DNA from: Mytilus edulis
Taxonomy: Eukaryota; Mollusca; Bivalvia; Mytilida; Mytilidae
Assembly (NCBI RefSeq): GCF_963676685.1
Contig: NC_092350.1
Location: 3,957,486 to 4,021,485, forward strand
Direction: 5' to 3'
DNA length: 64,000 bases
Part shown: positions 11,890 through 25,126 of the stretch, one piece after another
How positions within the stretch are numbered: the first letter of the stretch is position 1
Layout of the letters: each line of letters opens with the position of its first letter
Translations under genes and position numbers: made by a program
Notes under the pieces: generated by a model
What the model saw: only the letters and a program-made list of their open reading frames with translations
Database searches by the model: none
Told to the model about the DNA's origin: nothing

Positions 11890-12570
11890 TTGTTGATATT
11901 GCAGTTTTTAACGACATTGACTGGCTACACACCCTCGCACGGTCGGCTAAAAGGTTTGTTGATGATGATGTTGATAATGATAGCAGTTTCTACCGACCTT
12001 GACCGGCTACACACTCTCGCACGGTTTGCCAAAAGGTTTGTTGATGATGATGTTGATAATGGCAGTTTTTAACGACCTTGACTGGCTACACACCCTCGCA
12101 CGGTCGGTCAAAATGTTTGTTGATGATGATATTGATGATGATAGCAGTTTTAAACGACCTTGACTGGCTACACTGCTCTCGCACGGTCGGCCAAAATGTT
12201 TGTTGATGATGATGTTGATGATGATAGCAGTTTTTACCGATCTTGAAGGGCTACACAGCCTCACACGGTCGGCCAAAATGTTAGTTGATGATGACGGCAG
12301 TTTTCACCGATCTTGACTGGCTACACAGCCCTCGCAGGGTCGGCCAAAATGTTAGTTGATGATGACGGCAGTTTTTACCGATCTCGACTGGCTACACAGC
12401 CCTCGCACGGTCGGCCAAAAGATTTGTTGATGATGACGGCAGTTTTTACCGATCTTGACTGGCTACACAGCCCTCGCACGGTCGGCCAAAAGATTTGTTG
12501 ATGATGACGGCAGTTTTTACCGATCTTGACTGGCTACACAGCCCTCGCACGGTCGGCCAAAAGGTTTCTT
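11890..12570. repeat. Minisatellite, 9 units of 70-83 bp
   Basis: The anchor gactggctacac recurs at about 11919, 12001, 12080, 12162, 12245, 12315, 12386, 12457 and 12528. Early spacings are 79-83 bp. Later ones are 70-71 bp because the gatgatgatg run is shorter. Each unit has ctcgcacggtcggccaaaa and a variable (GAT)n tract. Frames through the array are by-products of the period and have no support as proteins. Confidence 0.9.
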
Positions 12571-14363
12571 TATCTAAAACTAAGACTAGTTTTGATTCTA
12601 ACAATATCATAGACAAATTTATTTATTAATCATATCCATCGCATATTTTCATGTAACCTTTTAATTATGAGTTTCAAACAAAAAGATGTAGACATGAGTT
12701 CAACGTTATGCTATTTTATTTACCGTTTATCTTTAATTCTAAGAGTCACAACCCTTTACAGCCAGAATTCTATTTCGTCAAATATATCTCCCCATTCCGA
12801 CGTTCGTAAAGAAAATGAAAGCGAATTGTAGGAATGACGGATGCGCTGCCAAAGTTATCAAATGTACCAGGATTATAATTTAGTAAGCCAGACGCGCGTT
12901 TCGTCTACATTAGACTTATCAGTGACGCTCATATAAAAATATTTATAAAGCCAAACAAGTAAAAAGTTAAAGAGCATTGAGGATCCAACATTCAAAAAAG
13001 TTGTGCCAAATACGGCTAAGGTAATCTATGCCTGGGATAAGAAAATCCTTAGTGTTTCGAAAAATTAAAAGTTTTGTAAACAGGAAATTAAGAAAAATAA
13101 CCACATTATTGATGTTCATGTCAACACCGGAACGTCTACCAGCAGTGGTATCGACCCAGTGTTGTAAAAGTTATCAAAGGTACCAGGATTATAATTTAGT
13201 ACGCCAGACGATTGTTTCGTCTACACAAGACTCATCAGTGACACTCATATCAAAATATTTATAAAGCCAAACAAATAAAAAGTTGAAGAGCATTGAGGAT
13301 TCAATATTCCAAAAAGTGGTTCCAAATACTGCTAGGTAATTTATGCCTGCAGGGTCGGCCAAAATGTTAGTTGATGATGACGGCAGTTTTTACCGATCTC
13401 GACTGGCTACACAGCCCTCGCACGGTCGGCCAAAAGATTTGTTGATGATGACGGCAGTTTTTACCGATCTTGACTGGCTACACAGCCCTCGCACGGTCGG
13501 CCAAAAGATTTGTTGATGATGACGGCAGTTTTTACCGATCTTGACTGGCTACACAGCCCTCGCACGGTCGGCCAAAAGGTTTCTTTATCTAAAACTAAGA
13601 CTAGTTTTGATTCTAACAATATCATAGACAAATTTATTTATTAATCATATCCATCGCATATTTTCATGTAACCTTTTAATTATGAGTTTCAAACAAAAAG
13701 ATGTAGACATGAGTTCAACGTTATGCTATTTTATTTACCGTTTATCTTTAATTCTAAGAGTCACAACCCTTTACAGCCAGAATTCTATTTCGTCAAATAT
13801 ATCTCCCCATTCCGACGTTCGTAAAGAAAATGAAAGCGAATTGTAGGAATGACGGATGCGCTGCCAAAGTTATCAAATGTACCAGGATTATAATTTAGTA
13901 AGCCAGACGCGCGTTTCGTCTACATTAGACTTATCAGTGACGCTCATATAAAAATATTTATAAAGCCAAACAAGTAAAAAGTTAAAGAGCATTGAGGATC
14001 CAACATTCAAAAAAGTTGTGCCAAATACGGCTAAGGTAATCTATGCCTGGGATAAGAAAATCCTTAGTGTTTCGAAAAATTAAAAGTTTTGTAAACAGGA
14101 AATTAAGAAAAATAACCACATTATTGATGTTCATGTCAACACCGGAACGTCTACCAGCAGTGGTATCGACCCAGTGTTGTAAAAGTTATCAAAGGTACCA
14201 GGATTATAATTTAGTACGCCAGACGATTGTTTCGTCTACACAAGACTCATCAGTGACACTCATATCAAAATATTTATAAAGCCAAACAAGTAAAAAGTTG
14301 AAGAGCATTGAGGATTCAATATTCCAAAAAGTGGTTCCAAATACTGCTAGGTAATTTATGCCT
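12334..14363. repeat. 1015-bp tandem duplication
   Basis: Sequence 12334-13348 is repeated immediately at 13349-14363. The copies are nearly identical; I noticed one clear substitution, acaaataaaa at about 13271 against acaagtaaaa at 14286. The duplicated block joins the end of the minisatellite to a family-B repeat. The junction at about 13345-13350 fuses ttatgcct to gcagggtcgg. It is either a very recent duplication or an assembly artefact from two haplotypes. Confidence 0.9.
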
Positions 14364-14590
14364 GGGATAAGAAAATCCTTAGTGTTTCGAAAAATTAAAA
14401 CAGGAAATTTAGAAAAAAAATACCACAGTATTGATATTCATGTCTGCACCGGATTGTTGACTACTGGGTTGGTGATACCCTCGTGGACGAAACGTCCACC
14501 AGCAGTGGCATCGACCCAGTGGTGTAAAAATTATGACAGGTACCAGGATTATGATTTAGTACGCCAGACGCCAATTCAGCCAATTTAGCT
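12845..14590. repeat. Dispersed repeat family B, tandem copies
   Basis: The family core contains ccaggattataattta, cgccagacgcgcgtttcgtc, actcatcagtgacgctcat and agcattgagga. A linker with aagaaaatccttagt and atcgacccagtg joins successive cores. Copies lie at 12845-13340, 13860-14355 and 14341-14590; the second is the duplicate of the first. Confidence 0.8.
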
Positions 14591-14635
14591 CTTGAAAACC
14601 AATTAATTTATCAAAATAGCACAATTACGAACCTT

Positions 14636-17210
14636 ATACAAGAGGGTCGAAATATACCAAAGGGACAGTCAAACTCATAAATCTAAAGCAAACTGACAAA
14701 ACAAACTGACAACGCCATGGGTGAAAATGAAAAAGACAAACAGACAAACAATAGTACACATGACTCAACATAGAAAACCATAGAATAAACAACACGAACC
14801 CCAGCAAAACCTAGGGGTGATCTCAGGTGCTCCGGAAGGGTAAGCAGATCCTGCCCCACATGTGACACCCGTGGTGTTGCTTATGTGATATCAAATCCGG
14901 TAAATAGTCTTATTCGGTAGGTCACATTCATAAAAGGAAAGGGGGTTGTAGTTATCGTATTGGCTGAATATCGTATCAATTGGGAGATATATACCCTGTA
15001 TGCAGGTGCTACTAGAATGTTGCTACTTAGAAATGGAAAGTTCTTAATTGGAAAGCTGAAATCATCTCTTTTGTCGTAAAGTTTTGTTTTCAACCAATCC
15101 TCATTGTCAATTTCTAGATATTAGTCAAGATATGAAGCCGACTTAACTGTATCTGTAGTATCCTTTATCTCTTGTTCAATGGGAAAGATGCGTTCCACAT
15201 AGTCACCAAATTTTGAATTATTTAGTGAAAGAACATCATCTATATAGCGGAAAGTAGAGTTAAAATATATTGCTAACTTCTTATCTTTCTTCCTTAGAAG
15301 TTACTGCATGAAGTCAGCTTCATAATAAAAAAGAAATAAGTCGGCAAGTAGAGGGCACAGTTTGTTCCCATTGGAATGCCGACAGTCTGTTGAAAAACAC
15401 GTCCTCCGAACGAATATGTTGTCAATAAAAAAATCAAGCATCTTGATTATATCAGTTTCCGAGAACTTTTTGTTTGAATCAGAGTGGACCTTTACAAAGT
15501 AGGATTTATTCCTTTCTAAGACAAGATGCTTGTATCTACGTTTTCCATTATTTTTTATGAAGCAAAGCAATACCACCTTTTTTAATTTGTCTTTTAGTTT
15601 GGAATGTGGAATACTTGTGTAAAGAGTAGAAAAGTCAAATGTGTTAATACTGTTACAAGATGAAAGAGAGTAAGATTGTATGTAATCTAAAATATCTTTG
15701 GAATTTTTAAGTATCCACATCTGATTTACGCCACCTCTAGAATAGGCAGTTTCACAATAACTTTGAAGCCCGTCTTTGATTGCTGATAAAATAGATGTTA
15801 ATAATTTAGAAAGAGGTTTCGTGGAGCACTTGGAAGACCCAGCAATACACCGTTGTTTGTAAGGAAACTTATGTAGTTTAGGTATCCAATACAGTGGTGG
15901 AAGATCTAGTTCTTCGTCTTTGATTGAAATTCCAAAGGAGCAAAGAACAGACCTATGATTATCCAGGATTTCCTCTTTGGTAAGTGTCGTGAGGGTATAT
16001 GTTGGGTTTCCAAGTGAATTGTCAATACCTAATTTGTTTATCAAGCAGTTAATGTAATGACTTTTACACACAAAAACGATGTTATTTGGGGCTTTGTCTG
16101 CGGGGACAAGAACATATTTATCATAGAGGTCGGATAGGTGTTGAGCAACATTTGGGTCTTTAAAGATTGACGTAGCATGGGCATTGATGGACCAATTCAG
16201 TTTCTTAATTCTGATTTGTATCAACGACCTCACTGCCCTTATCCATTCGAAAAGAGAGTCTACGTCTTCCTTCTTGCGCTTAGTCCATTGCCATGGCATA
16301 ATCCTCGACTGTATCCATCACAATTTTAAAGTTGTATTTGCAATTGATGGATTTAGGCTCACGATATTTTGGACCTTTCGATAACAAATTTCGTAGATAG
16401 AGAAGTGTTATTAACAATGTTAAGGTCACCGGTAATAACGTGGCCAGCAGGATTATATGTGAATTGGAAACTAGCACAAGTGCAACCAGGAGGTTTAGAC
16501 TTAATGTCGTCAATATCGAGATCCTGCAAAATGTGTTTGTAATTGAAAATTTTAGTTGCAATAGATTGGTATAGGTATCGGAAATGATTGGTACAGACTG
16601 GTCTATGAAATAAAGAGGTATTTTCTATTCGACTAATTTATGATGAAGGATATTGCCTACGTTGTCGCCATCGAAACCTTTGTTGGCAGAGGAAAGAGTA
16701 AGGAAAGATCTTTTCTCTTTTTCATCTTTTCCAATGCGGACTGGCTTGAAAAGTCTGTGACTTACAATATCCGAAATTATAGCTTCAAGTTTGTATTAGT
16801 TTGAATGAGGGTTTGTAACAGTGGATTCCAAACATAATTTGAACAGAGAATGCAGTTTTGTAAGGGGTAATGAATAAAGTTTCGTGCGAATGTGATGAAT
16901 ACCTAACGGCTGTTGTATAAATGACAGCAGGTCATTAATGGAGACATCATGCAGAAAAGGTGATGTATAATGACGATGACCATGACTGTGTCTACCTCGA
17001 GGAGTCGAGTTGAAAATATTCATCACATTCACCGAGTTACACGAAGGACTAGACAGAATACCTATACCATCAATTTGGTCATTGCAACCATAAGGTGTCA
17101 CAGTTTCCAATTGTCTAATCAAGTAGTCTTTTTGTCTACGGAGAGTCGTTGAAAGATTAGAATTGTTAGAGCTATGGTATAGCTTTTCGATAGTGCGAAC
17201 TGTCATATAA
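14636..17210 (-). mobile_element. Penelope-like retroelement, defective
   Basis: Minus-strand protein blocks in order are an N-terminal domain (17206-16796), KGPKYREPKSIN (about 16370), then an RT core (16299-15301) with PPLYWIPKLHK, TFDFSTLYTSIPH and PLLADLFLFYYEADF. These follow Penelope-like RTs (LPKxHK and LYTSIP motifs). The catalytic RYIDDVLSL block lies at about 15250, just past a stop. Next comes SFPIKNFPFLSSN, and the frame then runs abruptly into the 3' UTR at about 14955, so the C-terminal coding part is deleted. Around 15385 two compensating one-base shifts replace the expected GIPMGTNCA block. No GIY-YIG endonuclease was seen. Another RT clade with the same motifs is possible. 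Confidence 0.75.
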
Positions 17211-18102
17211 ACGATGGAATAATCGGGCCAATAGACATGTATATGCCGTTTGTATTTTAATAGACCAACATTTATCTGCTAGTTACATGTATATATTGGG
17301 CATCAGTTATTATGCTTATGTACTTTTGAAAAATTCCACCTGTAAACCGATGAGACAATTATTATGACTTGACTGAAGGTGGGGAGAGATGCAAAATAAG
17401 GCTTTACAACTATCAATCTATTATCATTTTTGTTTTTCGTCGGAATTTATGCTATGTATAAAACAGACCCACTATGATTTGAACCTGGCAATGCCACAAT
17501 CAACTGTTTTATGAAAAATGGTCTCTTATATAATTATTTCAAAAGTTTGCAATAATAACATTAATGGTACCAATTTTTCTGCACCAGATGCGCATTTCGA
17601 CAATACATGTCTCTTAAGTGATGCTCGTGGCCAAAATATGTAAAATCCAAAGCTTAATATATAAAAGATGAAGAGTCTCAAAGTATGTACAAGTTTCTCA
17701 ATGCTCCATAACATAATTCAAGTACAACACGTACATGTATATAAGATGCATAAAATAAAAACAAACCCATCTTTATTACTCTTTCAAAGCCCATAGAAAC
17801 AGATGTACAAAGTCCAAGTTTACCAATTTTGCTTTTAACCTTTTCTTAAAAAGAGTTCCATTTCTTTTGTAATTTCAATAGGGTTTCCGCCTGTTTCAAT
17901 AAAACGTCTCTCTAAGTACTTATTAAGATGGGAGATAACTGGTGTGTGTCAAACCTTTGTATTAATTAAATTGATTAATGTCAATTACATGTAAATGTTA
18001 TTTTAAGAACTCTCAATAGTCATTATTTGTAGTCACTGGACCATATGGAGGGAAATAAACTTATATTTTTTACATGCAACTACATTATGTACCTTTCAAA
18101 AG
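17211..18102. other. Spacer with a degenerate family-B core near 17560-17715
   Basis: At 17560-17715 an eroded family-B core is visible (taatggtaccaat, agatgcgcatttcgac, agtgatgctcg). The rest holds no recognised feature. Confidence 0.4.
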
Positions 18103-18104
18103 TA

Positions 18105-18434
18105 CAGTGGAGATCACTTCTATGCTCTTCAACTTTTTACTTGTTTGGCTTTATAAAAATTTTTTGAGCGTCACTGATGAGTCTTATGTAGACGAAACGC
18201 GCGTCTGGCGTACTAAATTATAATCCTGGTACCTTTGATAACTAACCTCTCATTAAATATGCCAGGAGAACTGTTCTAGAACAGTACGTAGAACTGTCAG
18301 CCTGACACCTTTTAGTCAGTTCTAGGGTAGAATTGTTCTAGGTAGAACTGTTCTAGGACAGGTTAGAACAGTTCTATGACAGATATTCTGACATTCTGAC
18401 AATTCTAATGAGAGGTTAGAAGTGATCTCCACTG
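18105..18434. mobile_element. Tc1/mariner-type MITE with palindromic core
   Basis: The ends are inverted repeats of CAGTGGAGATCACTTCTA, continuing as ACCTCTCATTA. TA target duplications lie at 18103-18104 and 18435-18436. The left repeat is split by a 122-bp insertion (18123-18244); without it the inverted repeat is 29 bp. The remaining core is filled with variations on AGAACTGTTCT and its partial palindromes. TA targets and CAGT ends are typical of Tc1/mariner. There is no coding capacity. Confidence 0.85.
18123..18244. mobile_element. Family-B core inserted in the MITE arm
   Basis: A 122-bp block (tgctcttcaactt .. tttgataacta) interrupts the left inverted repeat of the MITE. CTA is present on both sides (18120-18122 and 18242-18244). 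Comparing the split arm with the intact right arm gives exact borders, so the family-B core can move as a short unit. Confidence 0.75.
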
Positions 18435-18734
18435 TATGTACTTGTTATAAAGTAGATAGGACTAGAAAATTACTGGAGTAAACAAGGACTTTGTCCATAG
18501 TTCTGTAGATAGTATATTCATATGCAACCAACCTGGGACATCACATATAAAATCAGTTGCAGCCTTTGAAAGAAAACACCAGCATGGGAGCAAAAGCCGT
18601 GTTTCCCTCCCCGTAACCCTGAATCTCAGGCTGTCAACCTTTTCATGCATTTATATTCTTGTAATAGAAGGGGTTTTAAGAATGTCATATACATGTAGAA
18701 TCCAAAATGTGATAAAAAGAAAACTTTGCTCCAT

Positions 18735-19125
18735 CAACTGATTTTATTAGTTCTTATGTTGTACTGTTACATCACTGTCCAAGGTTAGGGCCGAGTGTGA
18801 TCCTGCTAACATGTTTAACTCCGCCAAATGCTGTATGTATGTGTCTACCCATGTCAGGATCCTCAGTGGTTGTCGGTTGTTGATGTGTTACATATTTTTA
18901 TTTTGTTTATTTGCACATTAATTAGGCCGTTAGATTTCTCGTTTTAGCTGTTTTACATTTGTCATTTCGGGAACTTTTATAGTCGACTATGCGATACAGG
19001 CCTTTACTCATTGTTGAAGGCCGTAAAGTGGCCTATAGATGTTAATTTCTGTGTCATATGGTCTCTTGTGAAAAGTTGTCTAATTATCAATCATACCACA
19101 TTTTCTTCTTTTATAACACATCAGT
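18735..19125 (+). repeat. Dispersed repeat family D
   Basis: Blocks are in the same order as at 5225-5860: ttgtactgttacatcactgt, aacatgtttaactccgcc, gccgttagatttctcg and the final tcataccacattttctt. Confidence 0.6.
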
Positions 19126-19610
19126 TATTTATCACACGTGACGCAAAAGCTTCTAATCCACCCAAAATACCTTATTGCATCCTTAGTTTCTGATTCATTT
19201 GTGCAAGGTCATAGCTAAGTATGTCTAGTGCATATTTTGGTGGTATGTTTTGTCTGTTTGTTTTGTTTTTTGTTCTCCTCTTTATATGGATTTTGACTTT
19301 TCAATTGCCTGATTTTGCTTTTTTTCTCTCTTTGTATTTTCTCCCTTTTTAAACACAGTGTTAAACCTTTTTTCTCTATACTGATATGTTCGTGCTGCAG
19401 AAATGTCTTTAAGATGTGGTTAAGAAAAAATAAATTAAGGGATAACTATCTTAGAAAAAAGTTTTATTGCATAGCTGCCAACAACTGTTTATTAACTTCA
19501 AAAAGTATAGTGGTTAAACAAAAAAAAAAAAACAAACGATTGTCTGATTTTCGCTGAAATTTTCTGTGCTCTTCTGTTCTTTAACAAAAAAAAAGTTTTT
19601 TTGTCGTTTT
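19126..19610. other. Downstream flank of FABP-B, no gene seen
   Basis: T-rich and A-rich runs without a recognised feature. Confidence 0.4.
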
Positions 19611-19616
19611 TTTATT
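19611..19616 (-). terminator. Poly(A) signal of FABP-B
   Basis: AATAAA on the minus strand, 114 bases beyond the FABP-B stop codon. The placement suits a short 3' UTR. Confidence 0.55.
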
Positions 19617-19729
19617 ACACACACATACACACATCTTTGTTTAAATTCATCGCAAGACGTTTTCATATATTCATACAACATTTATGCATGACGTTAACTA
19701 CTACTCCGTTGGTTTGTTTGTTCCTCAGA

Positions 19730-22700
19730 CTATGTGCATCTCTCGAAAGTTTGGGTCATCTTTGCGCCACTTTCCAGTACTTCCGCAACCTTAAATGACA
19801 ATCAGTTGCTATGACATCATTGTCGATATCATTATGATTCATTCGTAATAGTTTATTAGTAAATGTTCATAATTTTTACGCAACATACGTCAGACACAAT
19901 AAAAAGTAATTAGTATATTATTACAGCTACAAAATAAAACTGGTTTTGTGACAGATAGTTGGAAAAGTTCAATTTGTTTAAAAGTACACATACAGTTACA
20001 TTGTAAGTAGTTTTTTCAAAATCGGCTATTATTTTTTATATTCGGGATGGGGTATGTTTGAGTGCAGTGGTAAACAAGATCCTGTAAACTAAACAAATTG
20101 ATTTTGATCAGTTGAAATAAAATATTCTTAAGTTTAAAAACGACTGTGTTTCAATAAACCCTTATCAAGTTTATATTTCAGGTATGTTTAAAAACAGTTG
20201 CACTCAATATATAAAACGTTTAAGCATTCTATAAAGCTTTTTCATCGCTATTTTTCAAAATTTTCCTTTGTTCTTACGGATTGATAATTTCATTTCTCAG
20301 CGGTGTCGAGTGATTTGAAAACTATCGCTAGAAACTAAGGAGACACGTGGCGTTGCTAATGAAATTGATATGAAATTGATATGAAATTGATAACGTCTTC
20401 ATAGGTAAAATAGCGATAAACAGATTATCTCTGGTCATCTCAACCGTACCGGCTCAAGCGACAAAATCAATCGCGTTAAGATGATCAACGATAATCTACA
20501 AGTAGCGATTCGCAATATCAGTCTCAGAAGTACGATGTGATTTATGTGGTTGGTTTATAAATAATTTAATTTTTAATGTAACGCGTCTTCTGATTGGTTG
20601 ACGTTATTTTCTTATCAGCCCGTTGGCATAATTTGGTCATGTGTTTGTGTCGTCATCGCAACGGTTTTTAATGGTGTTCTACGGTTTAAAATAAAATTTA
20701 GAATTGAATTATAAGAAATGAATGTAACATTTATTCAGGCTTTCTATTCGAAATAGCATAAAAAATGTGGTGCACACTGTTAAATAACCCGCTACGCGAG
20801 TTATTCAGTGTGCCTCAATTTTTATGATATTTCTTCATAGACAGAAAAAATATTACAGTCATTCCTTAAATAAATAAGGTGATGTGTTATGATTTGCAAT
20901 GAGATTTTTCCCATACAAATGGCATGGCTACAGTAGGGTCCATAAACATTATTAATTTAATGAATACTCACTGCTGTCATTTTATTTCCTTCAACTGTTC
21001 GTACAAGTTTTATATTTTTCCAACCACCTGGTAGTTCCATTTTTTCCAATACAGTCATTTTGGAATCCGAGTCAAATGTGATAGTAATCTAAAACACAAA
21101 GATAGTTATCAAAGATACCAGGATTATAATTTAATATGCCAGACGCGCGTTTCGACTATATTAGAATCATCAGTGACGCTCAGATCAAAATAGTTATAAA
21201 GCCAAGCAAGCACAAAGTTAAAGAGCATTAAGGACCCAAAATTCAAAAACGTTGTTCCAAATACGGCTGAGGTAATCTTTGCCTTGGATAAGAAAATCCT
21301 TAGTTTTTAAAAAATTTCAAAGTTTTTATCAAAATGACCATATTATTGATATTCATGTCTACACCGAAGTGCTGACTACTGGGCTGGTGATACTTTCGGG
21401 GACAAAACATCCAGCAGCAGTGGCATCGACCCAGTGATGTAAATAGTAACTGTTATCAAAGTTATCCGGACTATAATTTAATACGCCAGACGCGCGTTTC
21501 GTCTACATAAGACTCATTAGAGGACCGTAGTAAAAAAAAAAATTTTAAGCGAATAGCTAATTTACAAGATATCATTAATAGAAATGGGAGCGGGGCGAAA
21601 ATTGGGATGATGTGTTTCATTTATATATTAATGAAACAGAAAGTAATGTTAACGTAAACAACATTTCGGACTGTTTTGTGCTGAACGTCCATTCTGGACA
21701 AAACATAATATTCAAAGTCGGCAAAATGGTTTTACGCCTTGTCTCCGTGGTGCATACCTGACATAAAACCAGTAGATTCCTGTTTTACAAGACCTGAAAG
21801 TAAGTATAAGCTTCCATACACCCACTCATGTGTTTGAACAACTGAAGATGGATCATACACATGTATAATAAATGTTCATATTTGTGAACAGTCTCCAATT
21901 CCTCAATCTTGCATAGGGAAAAGTAAAATCACAAAAATACTGAACTCCGAGGAAAATTCAAAGAGTCAAGTCAATACATGTAATCAAACGACAAAATCAA
22001 AAGTTCAAACACATAAAAAGAAAAAGTAAATTATAATGATACACTTCAATTTTGACTACCTTAAGACATTGTCCAAATGAGTTTTTCGTCACCAATTCCT
22101 TCCCCTCTTCGTATGTATTAGTTGATTTAGGTGTGTTATTTGATTCATTTGTAATTGAGAACGTATCTCCATCTTTGGTGAACTCAAATGTCCATTTAGA
22201 TTCTTGGTACTTTTTAATCATTTCATCTGTGAAGCCTGCAAGTTAATTAATACATGTATAATCAATACGTTAAAAAAGCTGAGACTGAGACAAAAAACAA
22301 GCATAATTACATGGAAAACTTAAACTAGGATTTCATTAAATTCCGTTGTCATTCTGCTGATTGTATATTTTAATTTGTAACCGGCTATATATTTTTGCAA
22401 TAAATACACAAATTCTTTGGTCGTCATCGTAAATTAATCCCTATATCAAACATTGACCAAGATTCTAAAATTACTAATAAACCTTAACTGTCTTATTTAT
22501 ACAACGTGTACCATGGTATCGGATTTGTTTCGTATCTCGATACTATAATCCGTTCCCTTTTCATAAATGTGACCTAGCTAATTAGACTATTTACCGATTT
22601 TGTAATTACATGAGCAACATGACAGGTACCACATGTCGAGCAGAATCTGCTTACCATTCCAGAGCACATGTGATCATCCCAGTTTTTGGGTGGGGTTCAT

Positions 22701-25054
22701 GTTGCTTAGTCTTACAGTTTTCTTTGTTGTGTCTTGTGTACTTTTTCTTTGTCTACGTTTTATTTCATTTGTCCGTTTTTTTATCTATGAGTTTGAAAGT
22801 CTCTCTGATTACTTTCGACCCTCCTTTGGTAAATGATATCATTAGTGGGTTTTATTTCCTCCCTTATCGTGACTTATGGTGGACACAACTTTTGGGCATT
22901 TTTTCACAAGTTTTGAGTGCATGCTATTCCGACTACCTAGAATTTAGTATTGTATTTTGAACGATCATATTACTTTAGATAACACATTATTTAATTTGAT
23001 ATTCATTTTAGTAACACTATTTGCCTTTAATTATTAATCTGAACAGAATCACTGCTGTTACTTTGGGTCTTTGTGTTTTATAGTTGTATTTGATGCTTTG
23101 TTTTGTTCTGATGACTCAAGTCATTTTTAAATTATTGTGGCTTTATATTTGATTTTTGCTTATTGTTTAAGACACAATAAGATGAAAATACAATACTAGT
23201 ATTATGATATATAAGACCGAAACGGGTTTTCGTTACTATTCAGTACATATGCAGGTTATAAAAAAGCATGCTCTCGTCTATCTGTGTATCGTCAAGTTAA
23301 ACATTTAGTAGATAGGAATTCACTTATACGTATTTATTATGCTTTTATTAGACCTATATTAGAGTATGGTGATGTTGTATGGGGCAATTGCTCCCCAGTT
23401 CGAGTCTGAGCTTCTTGAAAGTATTCAGATAGAAGCCGCTAGAATTATTACAGGCTTACGACGTAATTCCTCCAGACAAAAACTTTATATTGAATTAGGT
23501 TTAGAAACTATGGAGAATAGACGTAATAAACATAAGCTTATTCTATTTTATAAAATATTAAATGGGATGACACCTGCATACGTATATGAGTTAGTCCAGC
23601 CATATCTTCCCAGACAAACCCCTTATACTTCGAGGAATGAAAATAACACTTTTCATCCGCCTCTTGCTAGAACTAGCTCTTATCTTAATAGTTTCATTCC
23701 TTCCACTGTAAAACTTTGGAAACGTCTTCCTTTGAGTTGCAAAAATCCCCAAGTTTGGGTATATTTAAAAGTTGACTGGAAAAATTTATAGGACTGAAGA
23801 TATATTTAAACCTTTTAACTATGGTATAAGGAAACTTAATATAGCTCATTGTCAACTCAAAATAATGCTAGCAACCTAAAATTTCATCTGTTTAATCAGT
23901 TCTTATCAGAGAACACTTTTTGTGTAAACTGTAACCACCCTGTTGAAGATAACAAACATTTCTTTTTCAGTTGCCCTAAGTACAATGTTGTAAGACAGAT
24001 CCTTCTTGATTCCATTTACTCCATTGCTGATTGGAAACAGATTCTTTTCATATGATACGAATATTGCTATTTTTAAATCTGTTCAAAAATATATCAGTGA
24101 CACTCACGTTTTGTTTAAAACATACTTATTTTTTTTGTTTTATTTATTTTTATTTTTTTTTCTCTTCCACTTTAACATTAATTCATTTTATCCACTAAGC
24201 AAGCTTAGTTTCTCTTTCAAGCCATATATATATATATATGTTGTAGGGTTGTCACTGACTCAGACGTACTTATGAATATAATTATTTTCTGTGACTGTAT
24301 CTTACATTAATTTGTAGGATCCTTTACTATAGATAATTTAGCTGATCTGTAACAATAACATCTTCATGCCTTATATATCATGTTCTGTAGTACGCCGCTA
24401 GATTAAAACTGACGTGGAAAGGTAACACATGCCCACCGAAAGCTCTTTTTTGAGAGCCCAGGTGGTCGTGTGGTCTAGCGGGACGGCTGCAGTGCAGGCG
24501 ATTTGGTGTCACGATATCACAGTAGCATGGGTTCGAATCCCGGCGAGGGAAGAACCAAAAATTTGCGAAAGCAAATTTACAGATCTAACATTGTTGGGTT
24601 GATGTTTAGACGAGTTGTATATACATTATGTACACAGCCATGTATCACCATCATTGATGGCGATCCGATGGATACATCTGTTGTAGGGTTGTCACTGACT
24701 CAGACGTACTTATGAATATAATTATTTTCTGTGACTGTATCTTACATTAATTTGTAGGATCCTTTACTATAGATAATTTAGCTGATCTGTAACAATAACA
24801 TCTTCATGCCTTATATATCATGTTCTGTAGTACGCCGCTAGATTAAAACTGACGTGGAAAGGTAACACATGCCCACCGAAAGCTCTTTTTTGAGAGCCCA
24901 GGTGGTCGTGTGGTCTAGCGGGACGGCTGCAGTGCAGGCGATTTGGTGTCACGATATCACAGTAGCATGGGTTCGAATCCCGGCGAGGGAAGAACCAAAA
25001 ATTTGCGAAAGCAAATTTACAGATCTAACATTGTTGGGTTGATGTTTAGACGAG

Positions 25055-25126
<72 letters not shown>

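Noticed and set aside
11887..12501. Acidic repeat proteins in the minisatellite
   Set aside because: Frames occur on both strands and follow the repeat period; unit lengths that are not multiples of three break them.
13028..14279. Two identical 78-residue frames as a duplicated gene
   Set aside because: They are identical because the whole 1015-bp block is duplicated. The sequence is family-B repeat and has no domain.
15301..16299. Host gene encoding a 332-residue protein
   Set aside because: It has reverse-transcriptase motifs, compensating shifts near 15385, a deletion into the 3' UTR, and related fragments elsewhere in the window.
22610..22960. 116-residue hydrophobic protein (and similar frames at 30681, 34162 and 47538)
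   Set aside because: They lie in 3' tails of Penelope-type or family-E repeats; other copies have different stops and shifts.
24471..24545. A functional tRNA gene
   Set aside because: The B box is exact, but no acceptor or anticodon stem can be paired, and the same sequence recurs as a dispersed element.
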